Assembly (NCBI GenBank): GCA_031446125.1
Contig: CP132909.1
Location: 62,001-126,000, forward strand
Reading direction: 5' to 3'
Source of the DNA: Arsenophonus sp031446125
GTDB taxonomy: Bacteria > Pseudomonadota > Gammaproteobacteria > Enterobacterales > Enterobacteriaceae
DNA: 64,000 nucleotides
This document shows, in pieces, positions 10,874 to 20,361 of this stretch; the stretch's first letter is position 1, and each line of letters starts with the position of its first letter. The position numbers and the translations under genes are program-made. The notes under the pieces were generated by a model. That model worked only from the letters and a program-made list of their open reading frames with translations. It ran no database searches and was not told the origin of the DNA.

Positions 10874-11616
10874 ATGTGGATTTGGACTATTAGCTTATTT
10901 CCAAAAATGTTTCATGCAATAACAAATTATGGCATAACAAGTCGTGCAATAAAAAAAAATTATTGAGGATAGAGTGTTCTGATTTAAGAGATTATGCTTA
11001 TGATAAAAGACGTACGGTAGATGGCCGTCCTTATGGTGGAGGACCAGGAATGTTAATGATGGTTCAACCTATTAGGGACGCTATTAATAAAGCAAAATAC
11101 TTTATGGGTCAAGATGTTACAGTAATTTATCTTTCACCACAAGGTAGAAAACTTAATCAAAAAGGTATTTTTGAATTATTATTAAAAAAAAAGTTAATTT
11201 TGATATGTGGTCGATATCAAGGTATAGATCAAAGAATTATTGAAAGTGAAATTAATGAAGAATGGTCAATCGGTAATTATGTTCTTACTGGTGGAGAATT
11301 AGCTGCAATGGTAATGATTGATGCTATTTCTCGTTTTATTCCTGGTGTTTTAGGTCATAAGCAATCAGCAGAAGAAGACTCTTTTATGACAGGATTATTT
11401 GATCCTCCACGTTATACACGTCCTAAATTATTAGGAAATATGGCAGTGCCCGATGTTTTGTTGTCTGGTAATCATGATAAAATTAATCGTTGGAAAAAAA
11501 AACAGGCATTAGGACGCACTTGGCTTAAAAGACCTAAACTTTTGATAAATTTAAAATTAACTAAAGAGCAAAAAATTTTGTTATTAGAATTTCAACAGGA
11601 ATATAAAAAAAATTAA
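10874..11616 (+). CDS. trmD: tRNA (guanine37-N1)-methyltransferase, frameshifted at an A9 tract
   Basis: SPOUT-class methyltransferase that makes m1G37 in Pro, Leu and Arg(CCG) tRNAs and so prevents +1 frameshifting. Translation from ATG 10874 gives MWIWTISLFPKMFHAITNY, clearly the TrmD N-terminus, and runs to a stop just after the run of nine A at 10951-10959. The other frame resumes at once and carries the rest: RPYGGGPGMLMMVQP, the trefoil-knot segment LICGRYQGIDQR, and EWSIGNYVLTGGELAAM. One extra A would restore AIKKKLLRIECSDLRD, which aligns with E. coli AVKNGLLSIQSWSPRD without a gap. A downstream TTG at 10963 is the alternative, but it would delete the N-terminal strand. Either transcriptional slippage, recent loss or sequencing error explains it. 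It is third in the rpsP operon. Confidence 0.9.
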
Positions 11617-11689
11617 TATATGTTATAAAATTAATAATATATATTGTATATGTTTTTTTTGTAACGGTTTTTTTTTGAAAAAGGTAATT

Positions 11690-12043
11690 ATGAATAATAT
11701 TATTCAAGAATTTGAAAAAGAACAAATAAAAAACTGTATTCCATTATTTAGACCAGGTGATTCTATAGAAGTTAAAGTATGGGTCGTTGAAGGTTCTAAA
11801 AAACGGTTACAGGCATTTGAAGGTTTAGTTATTGCCATGCGTAATCGTGGTTTTCAATCTGCGTTTACTGTAAGAAAAATTTCAAATGGAGAAGGTATTG
11901 AAAGAGTATTTCAGACTTATTCACCAATTATAGATAGCATTATTATAAAACGGTATGGTTTTGTACGCAGAGCTAAATTATATTATTTGAGGGGGCGTTC
12001 TGGAAAAACAGCTCGTATTAAAGAACGTCTTAAGATCAAGTAA
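11690..12043 (+). CDS. rplS: 50S ribosomal protein L19
   Basis: Large-subunit protein at the 30S/50S interface. ATG 11690 is chosen because MNNIIQEFEKEQ aligns with E. coli MSNIIKQLEQEQ and an AAGG lies at 11681-11684; the longer frame from TTG 11675 is less likely. This gives 117 residues against 115 in E. coli. The core FRPGDSIEVKVWVVEGSKKR, the AFTVRKISNGEG segment and KARIKERL-like tail are conserved. It ends the rpsP operon. Confidence 0.96.
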   Translation: MNNIIQEFEKEQIKNCIPLFRPGDSIEVKVWVVEGSKKRLQAFEGLVIAMRNRGFQSAFTVRKISNGEGIERVFQTYSPIIDSIIIKRYGFVRRAKLYYLRGRSGKTARIKERLKIK

Positions 12044-12348
12044 TTTATTTTTTAAGAAAAATTATATTTAAAAAATCAAGATACTCTAATAATATTAAAT
12101 TACCATATTTTTTTGAAGTAGTTTTATGAGAAATTTTAATAAATTTTATGTTTTGATTTATATAATAAATTCATTTTAAAGATTGATATTTTTTATGGGT
12201 GCCATAAGGTTATATTTTTTGTTTTACTGGTGACAAAATTTAATTTTAATAAATGTATAATAATACAGATAAGGAAAAGTAATTTTTTAAATAATATAAA
12301 TTATTAAGTATAAGATAAATACATTTTATTAAAGCATAAGGTAGATAA
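12044..12348. other. spacer before the tyrA remnant
   Basis: In E. coli aroF precedes tyrA; no DAHP synthase frame is left here. A TATAATA at about 12256-12262 could be a -10 element for the downstream gene, but the A/T content makes this weak. Confidence 0.5.
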
Positions 12349-12621
12349 ATGTTATTAGAATTATTAAAATTACGTAAAAAAATTGATAAAATCGATACAT
12401 TATTTTTGAAATTATTAGCAAAAAGAATAAAATTAGTAAAGGCAATTGGTGAACTTAAATGGAAAAAAGGATTGCCAATTTGTATACGGGAACGTGAAAA
12501 TAAAATATTAGAATTGCGACGTAAAGAAGCTACAAAAATAGGTATTTCAGCTGACTTAATCGAAGATATTTTACGTCGTATTATATGTGAATCTTATAAG
12601 TATGAACAGAAAAAAACATAA
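12349..12621 (+). CDS. tyrA: stand-alone chorismate mutase (truncated TyrA)
   Basis: AroQ-type chorismate mutase, chorismate to prephenate. The 90 residues match the N-terminal domain of bifunctional E. coli TyrA (for example LIEDILRRIICESY against LIEDVLRRVMRESY), and resemble PheA less. Expected active-site residues R9, R26 and K37 are present. The frame stops exactly where the prephenate dehydrogenase domain would begin, and no dinucleotide-binding motif or other dehydrogenase sequence follows in any frame, so that domain appears deleted. A 90-residue AroQ domain can fold and work as a dimer alone. Between rplS and bamD it is the only survivor of the aroF-tyrA-pheA locus. Confidence 0.88.
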   Translation: MLLELLKLRKKIDKIDTLFLKLLAKRIKLVKAIGELKWKKGLPICIRERENKILELRRKEATKIGISADLIEDILRRIICESYKYEQKKT

Positions 12622-13166
12622 AAATATATTTTTATTTTTATGATAATTTTATCAAATAAAATGTGCTGTTTTTATTAATTGTTTCCCAATATTTATTTAA
12701 AAATTTTTTATTATTTTTAAAATATATTGCACAGCAATATTTTTGTAAGTAATAGTACATTTATCGTATTATAAATTGTTGTTTTTTAAAAATAGATCTA
12801 AATTTTTACATTGCTAATTATTAATTAATAATTACTAGAAAGTTTTGCAAATTTTATCGTGTTATATCGTTATATAACATTTTTTAGAAAATATATTTTT
12901 GAATATTTATAAAAGAAAATTACATCATGTAAAATTCATAAAAATTGAATCACTTATATTTAATGATTGAAAATTGTAATTTTTTTATTGAGTATTTTTA
13001 TTTCATTTATTTGTTTTAACAAATAAATTATTAAAATAAAAGAATATAATTAATATTTTTATTCATAAAATTATTCTTGCTCTAGATTAAAGAAATATGT
13101 ATTTTTTGTATAAAGTATTAAAGTATGTTTTATTTTTAGATTATATCTATATTACAAGATTTTTTT
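12622..13166. other. spacer where tyrA 3' end and pheA stood
   Basis: No PheA (prephenate dehydratase) or TyrA dehydrogenase sequence is recognisable on either strand. Only A/T-rich filler is seen. Confidence 0.6.
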
Positions 13167-13904
13167 TTATTTTTTAAAAGGATTCAGCATTATTAATTGA
13201 ATTACTTTATTTTTTTCATTTTCTAACCCTAATTTATCATAGGCTATTTTCATATAATATAATGCATGTCTTGTATATTTGCTTTCTGGAAATTTTTTTA
13301 ACATCTCTTCAGTGCGATTAATGATTGCAATGTAAGCACCACGTTTATTATAATATTTAATAATAGCCAATTGATATTTAGCAAGTCTTTCTTTTATTAG
13401 TAATAAACGTTTCGCAGCATCGCTAACATAAAAACTATGAGGATAAGAACGAATGAGTTGACTAAAACTTTTAAAAGCTGCGACAGCATATTGCGGGTCT
13501 TTATCGGAATAATCAATACCAAAGAAATCTTGTAATGCGTTTTGGTCTAATTTTTGTGCAGTTAATCCGCGCATATATAAAACATAATCAATATTAGGGT
13601 CATTTGGATTTGAGAGAATAAAATGATCAGTTGTTTTAATAGCTAATAATAATTCTGATGATTTATAATAAGCATAAATTAGATCTAATTGAGCTTTTTT
13701 TTTATACAGACTTAATGGATAATTATTATATAGTTTTTCTAATAATTTTATGGCTCCTTTATAATTATTTTTTTTTAATTTGTCTTGACTGCTTTGATAA
13801 ATATCATTTTGGGAATTTTCTGATATGATATTATTGCTAGAGCATCCAATAACAAATACATTAATTGTAATAAGTAAAAATATATATCGTATTTTTGTTT
13901 GCAT
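13167..13904 (-). CDS. bamD: outer-membrane assembly lipoprotein BamD
   Basis: Lipoprotein of the BAM complex that inserts beta-barrel proteins into the outer membrane; with BamA it is the essential core. The 245 residues equal the E. coli length. The N-terminal signal ends in a lipobox VIGC with Cys near residue 21. TPR repeats follow, with recognisable segments LLEKLYNNYPLSLYKKKAQLDLIYAYYK, YVLYMRGL, FFGIDYSDKDP, IRSYPHSFYVSDA and the C-terminal KFPESKYTRHAL. It diverges from rluD with a 124-bp gap, as in E. coli. Confidence 0.95.
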   Translation of the reverse strand: MQTKIRYIFLLITINVFVIGCSSNNIISENSQNDIYQSSQDKLKKNNYKGAIKLLEKLYNNYPLSLYKKKAQLDLIYAYYKSSELLLAIKTTDHFILSNPNDPNIDYVLYMRGLTAQKLDQNALQDFFGIDYSDKDPQYAVAAFKSFSQLIRSYPHSFYVSDAAKRLLLIKERLAKYQLAIIKYYNKRGAYIAIINRTEEMLKKFPESKYTRHALYYMKIAYDKLGLENEKNKVIQLIMLNPFKK

Positions 13905-14028
13905 GTATTTTATTCCTATGAATATTTTTATAAAATTCCTAATTTTTATTTAATAAATATTATATAATAATTATATATTTTAAATGAAAAATAGATATTT
14001 CGAATAAAACATAAACTTTTCTAATTAT

Positions 14029-14982
14029 ATGTCTGAAAAAATACAACTTAACGCAAAAATATTGCCCTCACAATTTTCTCAACGTTTAGATAAAGCATTG
14101 GTCATTTTATTTCCTGATTATTCTAGAACACAGATAAAAAAATGGATTTTAAATAATAGAGTTCAGGTTAATGATAAATATATAAATAGTCCAAAAAAAA
14201 AAGTTTTAGGTAATGAAAACATTTTAATTAATCTTTTTATTAAAAAAAAAATGTATTTAAAAGCAGAAAATATTCCTTTAAATATTATTTATGAAGATAA
14301 TGCAATACTTGTTATTAATAAACCTTCAAATTTAGTTGTCCATCCAGGTATTAAAAATCCAAATGGAACATTATTAAATACATTGTTATTTCATTATCCT
14401 AACATTATTAATGTTCCTAGAGCAGGTATAGTTCATAGATTGGATAAAGGTACTACAGGATTAATAGTTATTGCAAAAACAATAATTGCTCATTTCAATT
14501 TAAGTAAAGACATAAAAAATAGAAAAGTTATACGTGAATATGATGCTGTAGTAAATGGTCTTATTCAATGTAATGGGATAGTTAATCAGCCAGTTGGTCG
14601 TCATCCTATTAAACGTATACATATGGCTATTCATAAACTTGGAAAACCTGCTATTACTCATTATAAAATAGTAGAAAAATTTCGTATACACACTAGAGTA
14701 AAATTAAGATTAGAGACAGGTAGGAAACATCAAATCCGTGTTCATATGGCACATATTAATCATCATATACTTGGTGATCCTGTGTATCATGGCTCAATAC
14801 GATCATTAAAAGGTTTTTCCGAATCATTTATAACAATGCTTAAAAAATTTAATCGTCAAGCACTTCATGCCAGCAAGTTGCGTTTGTATCATCCTATAAC
14901 AGGTAATTTGATGGAATGGTACGTAGATCTTCCTGAAGATATGCTTATGTTAATTGATATGCTAAAAAAAGATTCAGTATAG
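14029..14982 (+). CDS. rluD: 23S rRNA pseudouridine(1911/1915/1917) synthase RluD
   Basis: Makes three pseudouridines in helix 69 of 23S rRNA, important for ribosome assembly and termination. The 317 residues compare with 326 in E. coli. An S4-like domain (about residues 16-65) is followed by the catalytic domain, with Asp139 in HRLDKGTTG and GRKHQIRVH further on. Two runs of ten A (14193-14202 and 14252-14261) are in frame here, which is relevant to slippage elsewhere in the window. pgeF, its E. coli partner, is lost downstream. Confidence 0.95.
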   Translation: MSEKIQLNAKILPSQFSQRLDKALVILFPDYSRTQIKKWILNNRVQVNDKYINSPKKKVLGNENILINLFIKKKMYLKAENIPLNIIYEDNAILVINKPSNLVVHPGIKNPNGTLLNTLLFHYPNIINVPRAGIVHRLDKGTTGLIVIAKTIIAHFNLSKDIKNRKVIREYDAVVNGLIQCNGIVNQPVGRHPIKRIHMAIHKLGKPAITHYKIVEKFRIHTRVKLRLETGRKHQIRVHMAHINHHILGDPVYHGSIRSLKGFSESFITMLKKFNRQALHASKLRLYHPITGNLMEWYVDLPEDMLMLIDMLKKDSV

Positions 14983-15566
14983 TAATAGGATAAAAATAAG
15001 ATTAATATAAAATATTGATATATTTTTTTTAAAAAAATTTTAGATGTGTTTATGAAAATTGTATTTTTAAATAAAATATATGAATATTATAGTATAACAT
15101 CTAAATATGAAATATTTATTAATTCCGAATCCATTGATAATTAATATTTGATGAAATTGAGAATATTTATATTCTGCTTTTATAAATAAATAAATTTTGT
15201 GTATAAAATTTATTTATTATTTTTAATAAAAATTCCATTTTATATAAATATATCAACCGTGTTTTTCAATATAAGCAATAGGTATTTTATTATAAATTAC
15301 TGTAATTTAGTTTTATAAAAAAATATTTTTTATGATAAACTGATTAAAAGATTTATTGCCAAATAATTTTTAATATTTATTTCTATAGTATTTTATAAAA
15401 AGATTTTATAAAAAAATCTTTTAAGAATTAATAAAAAATAATATTCATATTTTTATTGGTTAATGAGATTATTGTGCAATACATGTATTTTTTATAAAAA
15501 ATAGTTTATATAAAAATATTAAAGTATGTTTTTATAGAAATTTTTTAGTTATCTTTTGGAGATTTT
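14983..15566. other. spacer between rluD and clpB
   Basis: pgeF (yfiH) sits here in E. coli and is absent. A hairpin at 15398-15422 (AAAAGATTTT pairing with AAAATCTTTT around a 5-nt loop) is the only structure seen; it has no T tract after it. No clear sigma-32 promoter for clpB was found. Confidence 0.55.
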
Positions 15567-18140
15567 ATGCGTTTTGAACGTTTTACAAATAAATTACAAG
15601 AGGCATTAATTCATGCTCAATCTTTAGCCATTAAACACGATAATCAATTTATTGAACCAGTGCATTTATTGGTTGCTTTATTAGAACAAGAAGAGAGTAT
15701 TATTAAGTTTTTGTTGACTTCAATAGGCGTAAAAATTATAAATTTAAGTAATGAATTAAATGATATTTTAAATTCTTTACCACAAGTGCATGGAGTTCTT
15801 CCTGATGTTCAACCATCAAATGATCTGATTCGTCATTTAAATTTATGTGACAAATTGGCAAAAAAAAAAGGTGATCAATTTATTTCATCAGAGATATTTC
15901 TTTTAGCAATTTTTGATGCAAAAACTTTTCTTACTGATAAACTTAGAAGTCTCAAAATTATTAAAGAAGATCTAGAAAAGGCGATTTTATTAATGCGTGC
16001 CGGAGATAATATTAATGAAAAAAGTGCTGAAGAGAAGCGTCATGCACTTAAAAAATATGCAATAGATTTAACTCAAAAGGCTGAAGAAGGAAAACTTGAT
16101 CCTGTTATTGGACGTGATGAAGAAATTCGAAGAACTATACAAGTGCTTCAGCGCAGAACAAAAAATAATCCAGTGTTAATCGGAGAACCTGGAGTAGGAA
16201 AAACAGCTATTGTTGAAGGACTTTCTCAAAGAATTGTTAATGCTGAAGTACCTGAAGGTTTAAAAAATAAACGCGTGTTTTCATTAGATATGGGTAGTTT
16301 ACTTGCAGGAACAAAATATCGTGGTGAATTTGAAGAACGTTTGAAATCAGTTTTAAGTGATCTAAAAAAGCAAGAAGGTAATGTTATATTATTTATTGAT
16401 GAATTGCATACTATGGTTGGAGCAGGTAAATCTGAAGGTGCAATGGATGCTAGTAATATGTTAAAACCAGCATTAGCAAAAGGAGAATTACATTGTGTTG
16501 GTGCTACAACATTAGATGAATATCATCAATATATTGAAAAAGATGCAGCATTAGAACGTCGTTTTCAAAAAGTTTATGTTGTAGAACCAACTGTAGAAGA
16601 TACAATAGCAATTTTAAGAGGATTAAAAGAACGTTATGAATTGCATCATCATGTTCAAATTACAGATCCTGCTATTGTCGCAGCAGCGAATTTATCTAAT
16701 CGTTATATTTCTGATCGCATGTTACCAGATAAAGCAATAGATTTAATTGATGAAGCTGGGGCAAGTTTGCGGATGCAAATGGATTCTAAACCAGAATTAT
16801 TAGATCGTTTAGAGCGTCGAGTTATGCAATTAAAACTTGAAAAAGAAGCTTTGAAAGAAGAATTGGATAAAGATAGTAAAAAACGTTTAAAAATGTTACA
16901 GGAAGAATTAATAGAAAAAGAAAAAGAATATTTGGAATTAGAAAAGAAATGGAATGCTGAAAAAGCAGAACTAACAAGTACCCAAGATATAAAGGCAAAA
17001 TTAGAAAATGCACGTATAAGTTTAGAACAAGCTCGTCGTAATAGTGATTTAGCTAAAATGTCAAAATTACAGTATGGAGAAATTCCAGAATTAGAAAAAC
17101 AACTTTCAGTGGCCACTAGTTTTGAAAATAAACCGATGAAGTTATTGCGCAATAAAGTTACTGATATTGAAATTGCAGAAATTGTAGCACGGTGGACAGG
17201 AATTCCTGTTATTAGAATGTTAAAAAATGAACGTGAAAAATTATTGCATATGGAAGAAGAACTTCATAAATGTGTTATTGGACAAAACGAAGCAGTGAAT
17301 GCTGTATCTAATGCTATTCGTCGTAGTCGAGCTGGGCTATCAGATCCCAATCGTCCTATTGGTTCTTTTTTATTTTTAGGTCCTACTGGTGTCGGTAAAA
17401 CTGAGTTATGTAAAGCACTTGCAAATTTTTTATTTGATAGTGATAATGCTATGGTACGTATTGACATGTCAGAATTTATGGAAAAACATGTCATTTCAAG
17501 ATTAGTTGGAGCGCCTCCAGGTTATATAGGATATGAAGAAGGTGGTTATTTAACAGAGGCAATACGACGGCGTCCCTATTCTGTTATTTTACTTGATGAA
17601 ATCGAAAAAGCACATCCAGATGTTTTTAATATTTTATTGCAAGTTCTTGATGATGGACGATTAACAGATGGGCATGGGCAGACAGTAGATTTTCGTAATA
17701 CTGTTGTGATTATGACATCTAATTTAGGTTCTGATTTGATTCAAGAACGTTTTAAGACTTTTTGTTATGAAAATATAAAAGAGATTGTGATGAAAGTAGT
17801 CAGTAGTAGTTTTCGTCCAGAATTTATTAATCGTATTGATGAAGTTGTTGTATTTCACCCATTAAATAAAATACAAATTAAAAATATTGCAAAAATACAA
17901 TTATCACGTTTATATAAACGATTGGAAGAACAAGGTTATAAAATAACAATTACCTCAGAAGCTTTAGAAAAGCTAACTGAGATAGGATTTGACCCGATAT
18001 TTGGTGCTCGTCCTTTAAAACGTACAATTCAACACGAGATAGAAAATATGTTAGCTGAAAAAGTATTATCTAATACACTATTGCAAGGAAAGTTGATAAC
18101 ACTAGATTTTAAAGAAAATAGTATTGTTGCTATTCAATGA
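15567..18140 (+). CDS. clpB: ATP-dependent disaggregase ClpB
   Basis: Hexameric AAA+ chaperone that, with DnaK, pulls polypeptides out of aggregates. The 857 residues match E. coli (857). In order: N-domain (1-145), first AAA domain with Walker A GEPGVGKT, Walker B VILFIDELHT, a coiled-coil middle domain rich in K/E (about 410-520), second AAA domain with GPTGVGKT and VILLDEIEKAHPDVFN, and C-terminal domain with GARPLKR. A GGAG ribosome site precedes the ATG. An in-frame A10 run lies at 15860-15869. Chaperone retention is common in symbionts, whose proteins tend to be less stable. Confidence 0.97.
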   Translation: MRFERFTNKLQEALIHAQSLAIKHDNQFIEPVHLLVALLEQEESIIKFLLTSIGVKIINLSNELNDILNSLPQVHGVLPDVQPSNDLIRHLNLCDKLAKKKGDQFISSEIFLLAIFDAKTFLTDKLRSLKIIKEDLEKAILLMRAGDNINEKSAEEKRHALKKYAIDLTQKAEEGKLDPVIGRDEEIRRTIQVLQRRTKNNPVLIGEPGVGKTAIVEGLSQRIVNAEVPEGLKNKRVFSLDMGSLLAGTKYRGEFEERLKSVLSDLKKQEGNVILFIDELHTMVGAGKSEGAMDASNMLKPALAKGELHCVGATTLDEYHQYIEKDAALERRFQKVYVVEPTVEDTIAILRGLKERYELHHHVQITDPAIVAAANLSNRYISDRMLPDKAIDLIDEAGASLRMQMDSKPELLDRLERRVMQLKLEKEALKEELDKDSKKRLKMLQEELIEKEKEYLELEKKWNAEKAELTSTQDIKAKLENARISLEQARRNSDLAKMSKLQYGEIPELEKQLSVATSFENKPMKLLRNKVTDIEIAEIVARWTGIPVIRMLKNEREKLLHMEEELHKCVIGQNEAVNAVSNAIRRSRAGLSDPNRPIGSFLFLGPTGVGKTELCKALANFLFDSDNAMVRIDMSEFMEKHVISRLVGAPPGYIGYEEGGYLTEAIRRRPYSVILLDEIEKAHPDVFNILLQVLDDGRLTDGHGQTVDFRNTVVIMTSNLGSDLIQERFKTFCYENIKEIVMKVVSSSFRPEFINRIDEVVVFHPLNKIQIKNIAKIQLSRLYKRLEEQGYKITITSEALEKLTEIGFDPIFGARPLKRTIQHEIENMLAEKVLSNTLLQGKLITLDFKENSIVAIQ

Positions 18141-19546
18141 GTATATTAAGCATTTTGTGTAAATTTTTGTTTTGTATTTTGATATTTTTATAATTTTAAT
18201 TTTATTTATTGTAAATATTAATGCGATTATTAATTTATATATGATTTTAAATATTTATAAATTTTATAAATTAAATTTTCACAATAATATAAGTATTTGT
18301 GAAAAAAGCACGTTTGATTTATAATAAATAATCTATTTTTTTGAAAAATTACTTGTACATTTTTTATCTACAGTTTTTATTCGTGCATCTCTTAATTTTT
18401 TTTTTATAAATTTTTTCTTACAAAACACTGTGATATTAAACAAATTATATACATATATATTTAATTTTAAATAGCATAATTTTTATATATAAGAAAAAAT
18501 TATAATATATTCATAATTTGTTATGACTTTTAAAGTAATAACCTATTTATTATAATAAACAATAAAATATTATTATATTTTTTATTAAGACATGCTTTAG
18601 ATTTTTTTTTAAAAAAAATAAATATTTTTTGATTTATTTTTATTAATTTACATTATATTATTGTATTTATTATTAAATAATTTTACATATATATAATTAT
18701 AAATATTTTATAACAGATTTTTAGAATATAAAATAATTTTATATAAAGTTCATATTTTATACAAAAAATACTTATAAACAATTTTAGGTGTGATATTTTA
18801 TAAAAATAATTGTACGAAACTCCTATTTTTATATGTAAAAAAGAATTAATTTTTATAAAAATTAATTTTATGTAAGATATATTAAAAATAGTTTTTTTGG
18901 ATTATTTTAAATTTTTGAATACTTTGAGAGTATTATTTAATAATTATGTTGAATTTTAATACTGAAAAATATTTTTGTTTGTTTTCTAAAAATTACTATA
19001 TTTTATAAAATATATTCTTAATTTTTCATCAATATATAATTTTTATATTTTTTTTTGAAAAATACGTGTTTGTTTTTGAAAAAAATAAAGTTAATTAATT
19101 TATAAAAAGAATGTAAGAAATATTATATAATACTTTAATTTATATTTTTAATTTTTGAATGGCGTTTTTAATAAATATATTAAAAAAATATTGCTTTAAT
19201 ATTTTTTATATAATAAAATTATAGGTGTAATATATTTCATTTAATTTTCTCTAATTAATTTTAATTAAAATAAACAATTTTATTGAAAAAATAAAAAAAT
19301 ATTACATATATCTTCTTTTAATTAAAAAATATTTCATATATATTTATATCAATGAAATTCATTTAATCATTTTTGATAAATATAATAAAGATGTATTATC
19401 AACTAAATAAAATGTAATGCAAATGCGATATGATGGTTAGTGTCCTTATAATAAATATTTGTAAAAGATACCAATATGCTTGATTTTTAAAATTTATTAA
19501 TTAAGAATCAGATGATATTTTTTAAAATATTGGAAGTAATTTAAAA
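18141..19546. other. 1.4-kb spacer between clpB and trxA
   Basis: A junction between blocks that are distant in E. coli. No rRNA, tRNA or coding frame is visible. A perfect 24-bp palindrome lies at 18844-18867. Confidence 0.6.
18844..18867. repeat. 24-bp perfect palindrome
   Basis: AATTAATTTTTA is followed directly by its reverse complement. It could form a short hairpin or cruciform. Only A and T are involved, so chance is plausible. Confidence 0.35.
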
Positions 19547-19876
19547 ATGAATAAAAACTTAGTTCTTCATTTTTCTGATAAAGATTTTCAAATAAAATCC
19601 ATAGAAGAAATAAAACCAATATTAATTGATTTTTGGGCAGTTTGGTGTGCTCCTTGTAAAATAATTTCTTCTATTTTAGATGAAATAGCTAATCAGTATG
19701 CACTAAAATTAATTATTGGAAAGTTAAATATTGAAAGTAATCCAATTACAACAGCTAAATATAATATTCGTAGTATCCCAACTTTATTACTTTTGAAAAA
19801 AGGAAAAAAGATTGATGAATATGTAGGATTATTATCTAAAGATCAATTGCAAAATTTTATAGATAAAAATATTTAA
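19547..19876 (+). CDS. trxA: thioredoxin 1 with a WCAPC active site
   Basis: Dithiol oxidoreductase reducing ribonucleotide reductase, PAPS reductase, Msr and others. The 109 residues match E. coli TrxA (109). The redox motif is W33-C34-A35-P36-C37-K38, so the usual Gly of WCGPC is replaced by Ala. The cis-proline region RSIPTLLLLKKG is intact, and LLSKDQLQNFID matches the C-terminal helix. It stands just upstream of rho, as in E. coli. The Gly to Ala change inside the active site may shift the redox potential; other thioredoxin-fold proteins carry WCAPC. Confidence 0.94.
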   Translation: MNKNLVLHFSDKDFQIKSIEEIKPILIDFWAVWCAPCKIISSILDEIANQYALKLIIGKLNIESNPITTAKYNIRSIPTLLLLKKGKKIDEYVGLLSKDQLQNFIDKNI

Positions 19877-20361
19877 TTTTTTAAAATTTAAAAAGATAGG
19901 GAAAAAATAAATATTTTTTTGTAAAAAATATTTATTAAATAGTATATATCTAAAAAGGTGTTTTAAATATAACGTTGTAATTTAATGTGGTACATATCTT
20001 TATAAGATTTAAAAGATAAATATGTGATTTTTTATATACGTGTTTTTATAAAAAAAAATGCCGAAAACAAATTAAATATTTTACTATAATAAAGGTAAAA
20101 ATTTTTGTTATTTTTGGCTAATCCATGTTTTTATTTAATTTTATTTTCTTTTTTTATAAAATAAAAAAAAAGAAAAAATAAAAAAGATATTCGTATGTTC
20201 TTTAAGTTACATATAATTTTTCAACATGAAGTTATAATATAATAAAATTAATATTGTTTATTAAAAATATTAATTTAAGATTATTGATATTATATAAATA
20301 CATCAATAATATATTGTACATAATTTTCAAAAATATACCTCAAGTTTAAGAACCCACCATT
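19877..20361. other. trxA-rho intergenic region with possible leader structure
   Basis: 485 bp ahead of rho. GCCGAAAA (20060-20067) can pair with TTTTTGGC (20111-20118), enclosing a TATAAT at about 20084-20089. A second, long A/T hairpin lies near 20135-20185. In E. coli rho has a long, autoregulated leader in the same place. No leader-peptide frame like rhoL is recognised. Confidence 0.4.

Noticed and set aside
16703..17152. 149-codon antisense frame within clpB
   Set aside because: It is the shadow of the well conserved clpB middle and second AAA regions; rich in Ser/Phe as antisense frames of Lys/Glu-rich genes are.
20135..20185. Long A/T hairpin as a definite terminator after trxA
   Set aside because: It is imperfect, 260 bp after the trxA stop and made only of A-rich and T-rich runs apart from one C/G pair, so I only mention it in the spacer entry.
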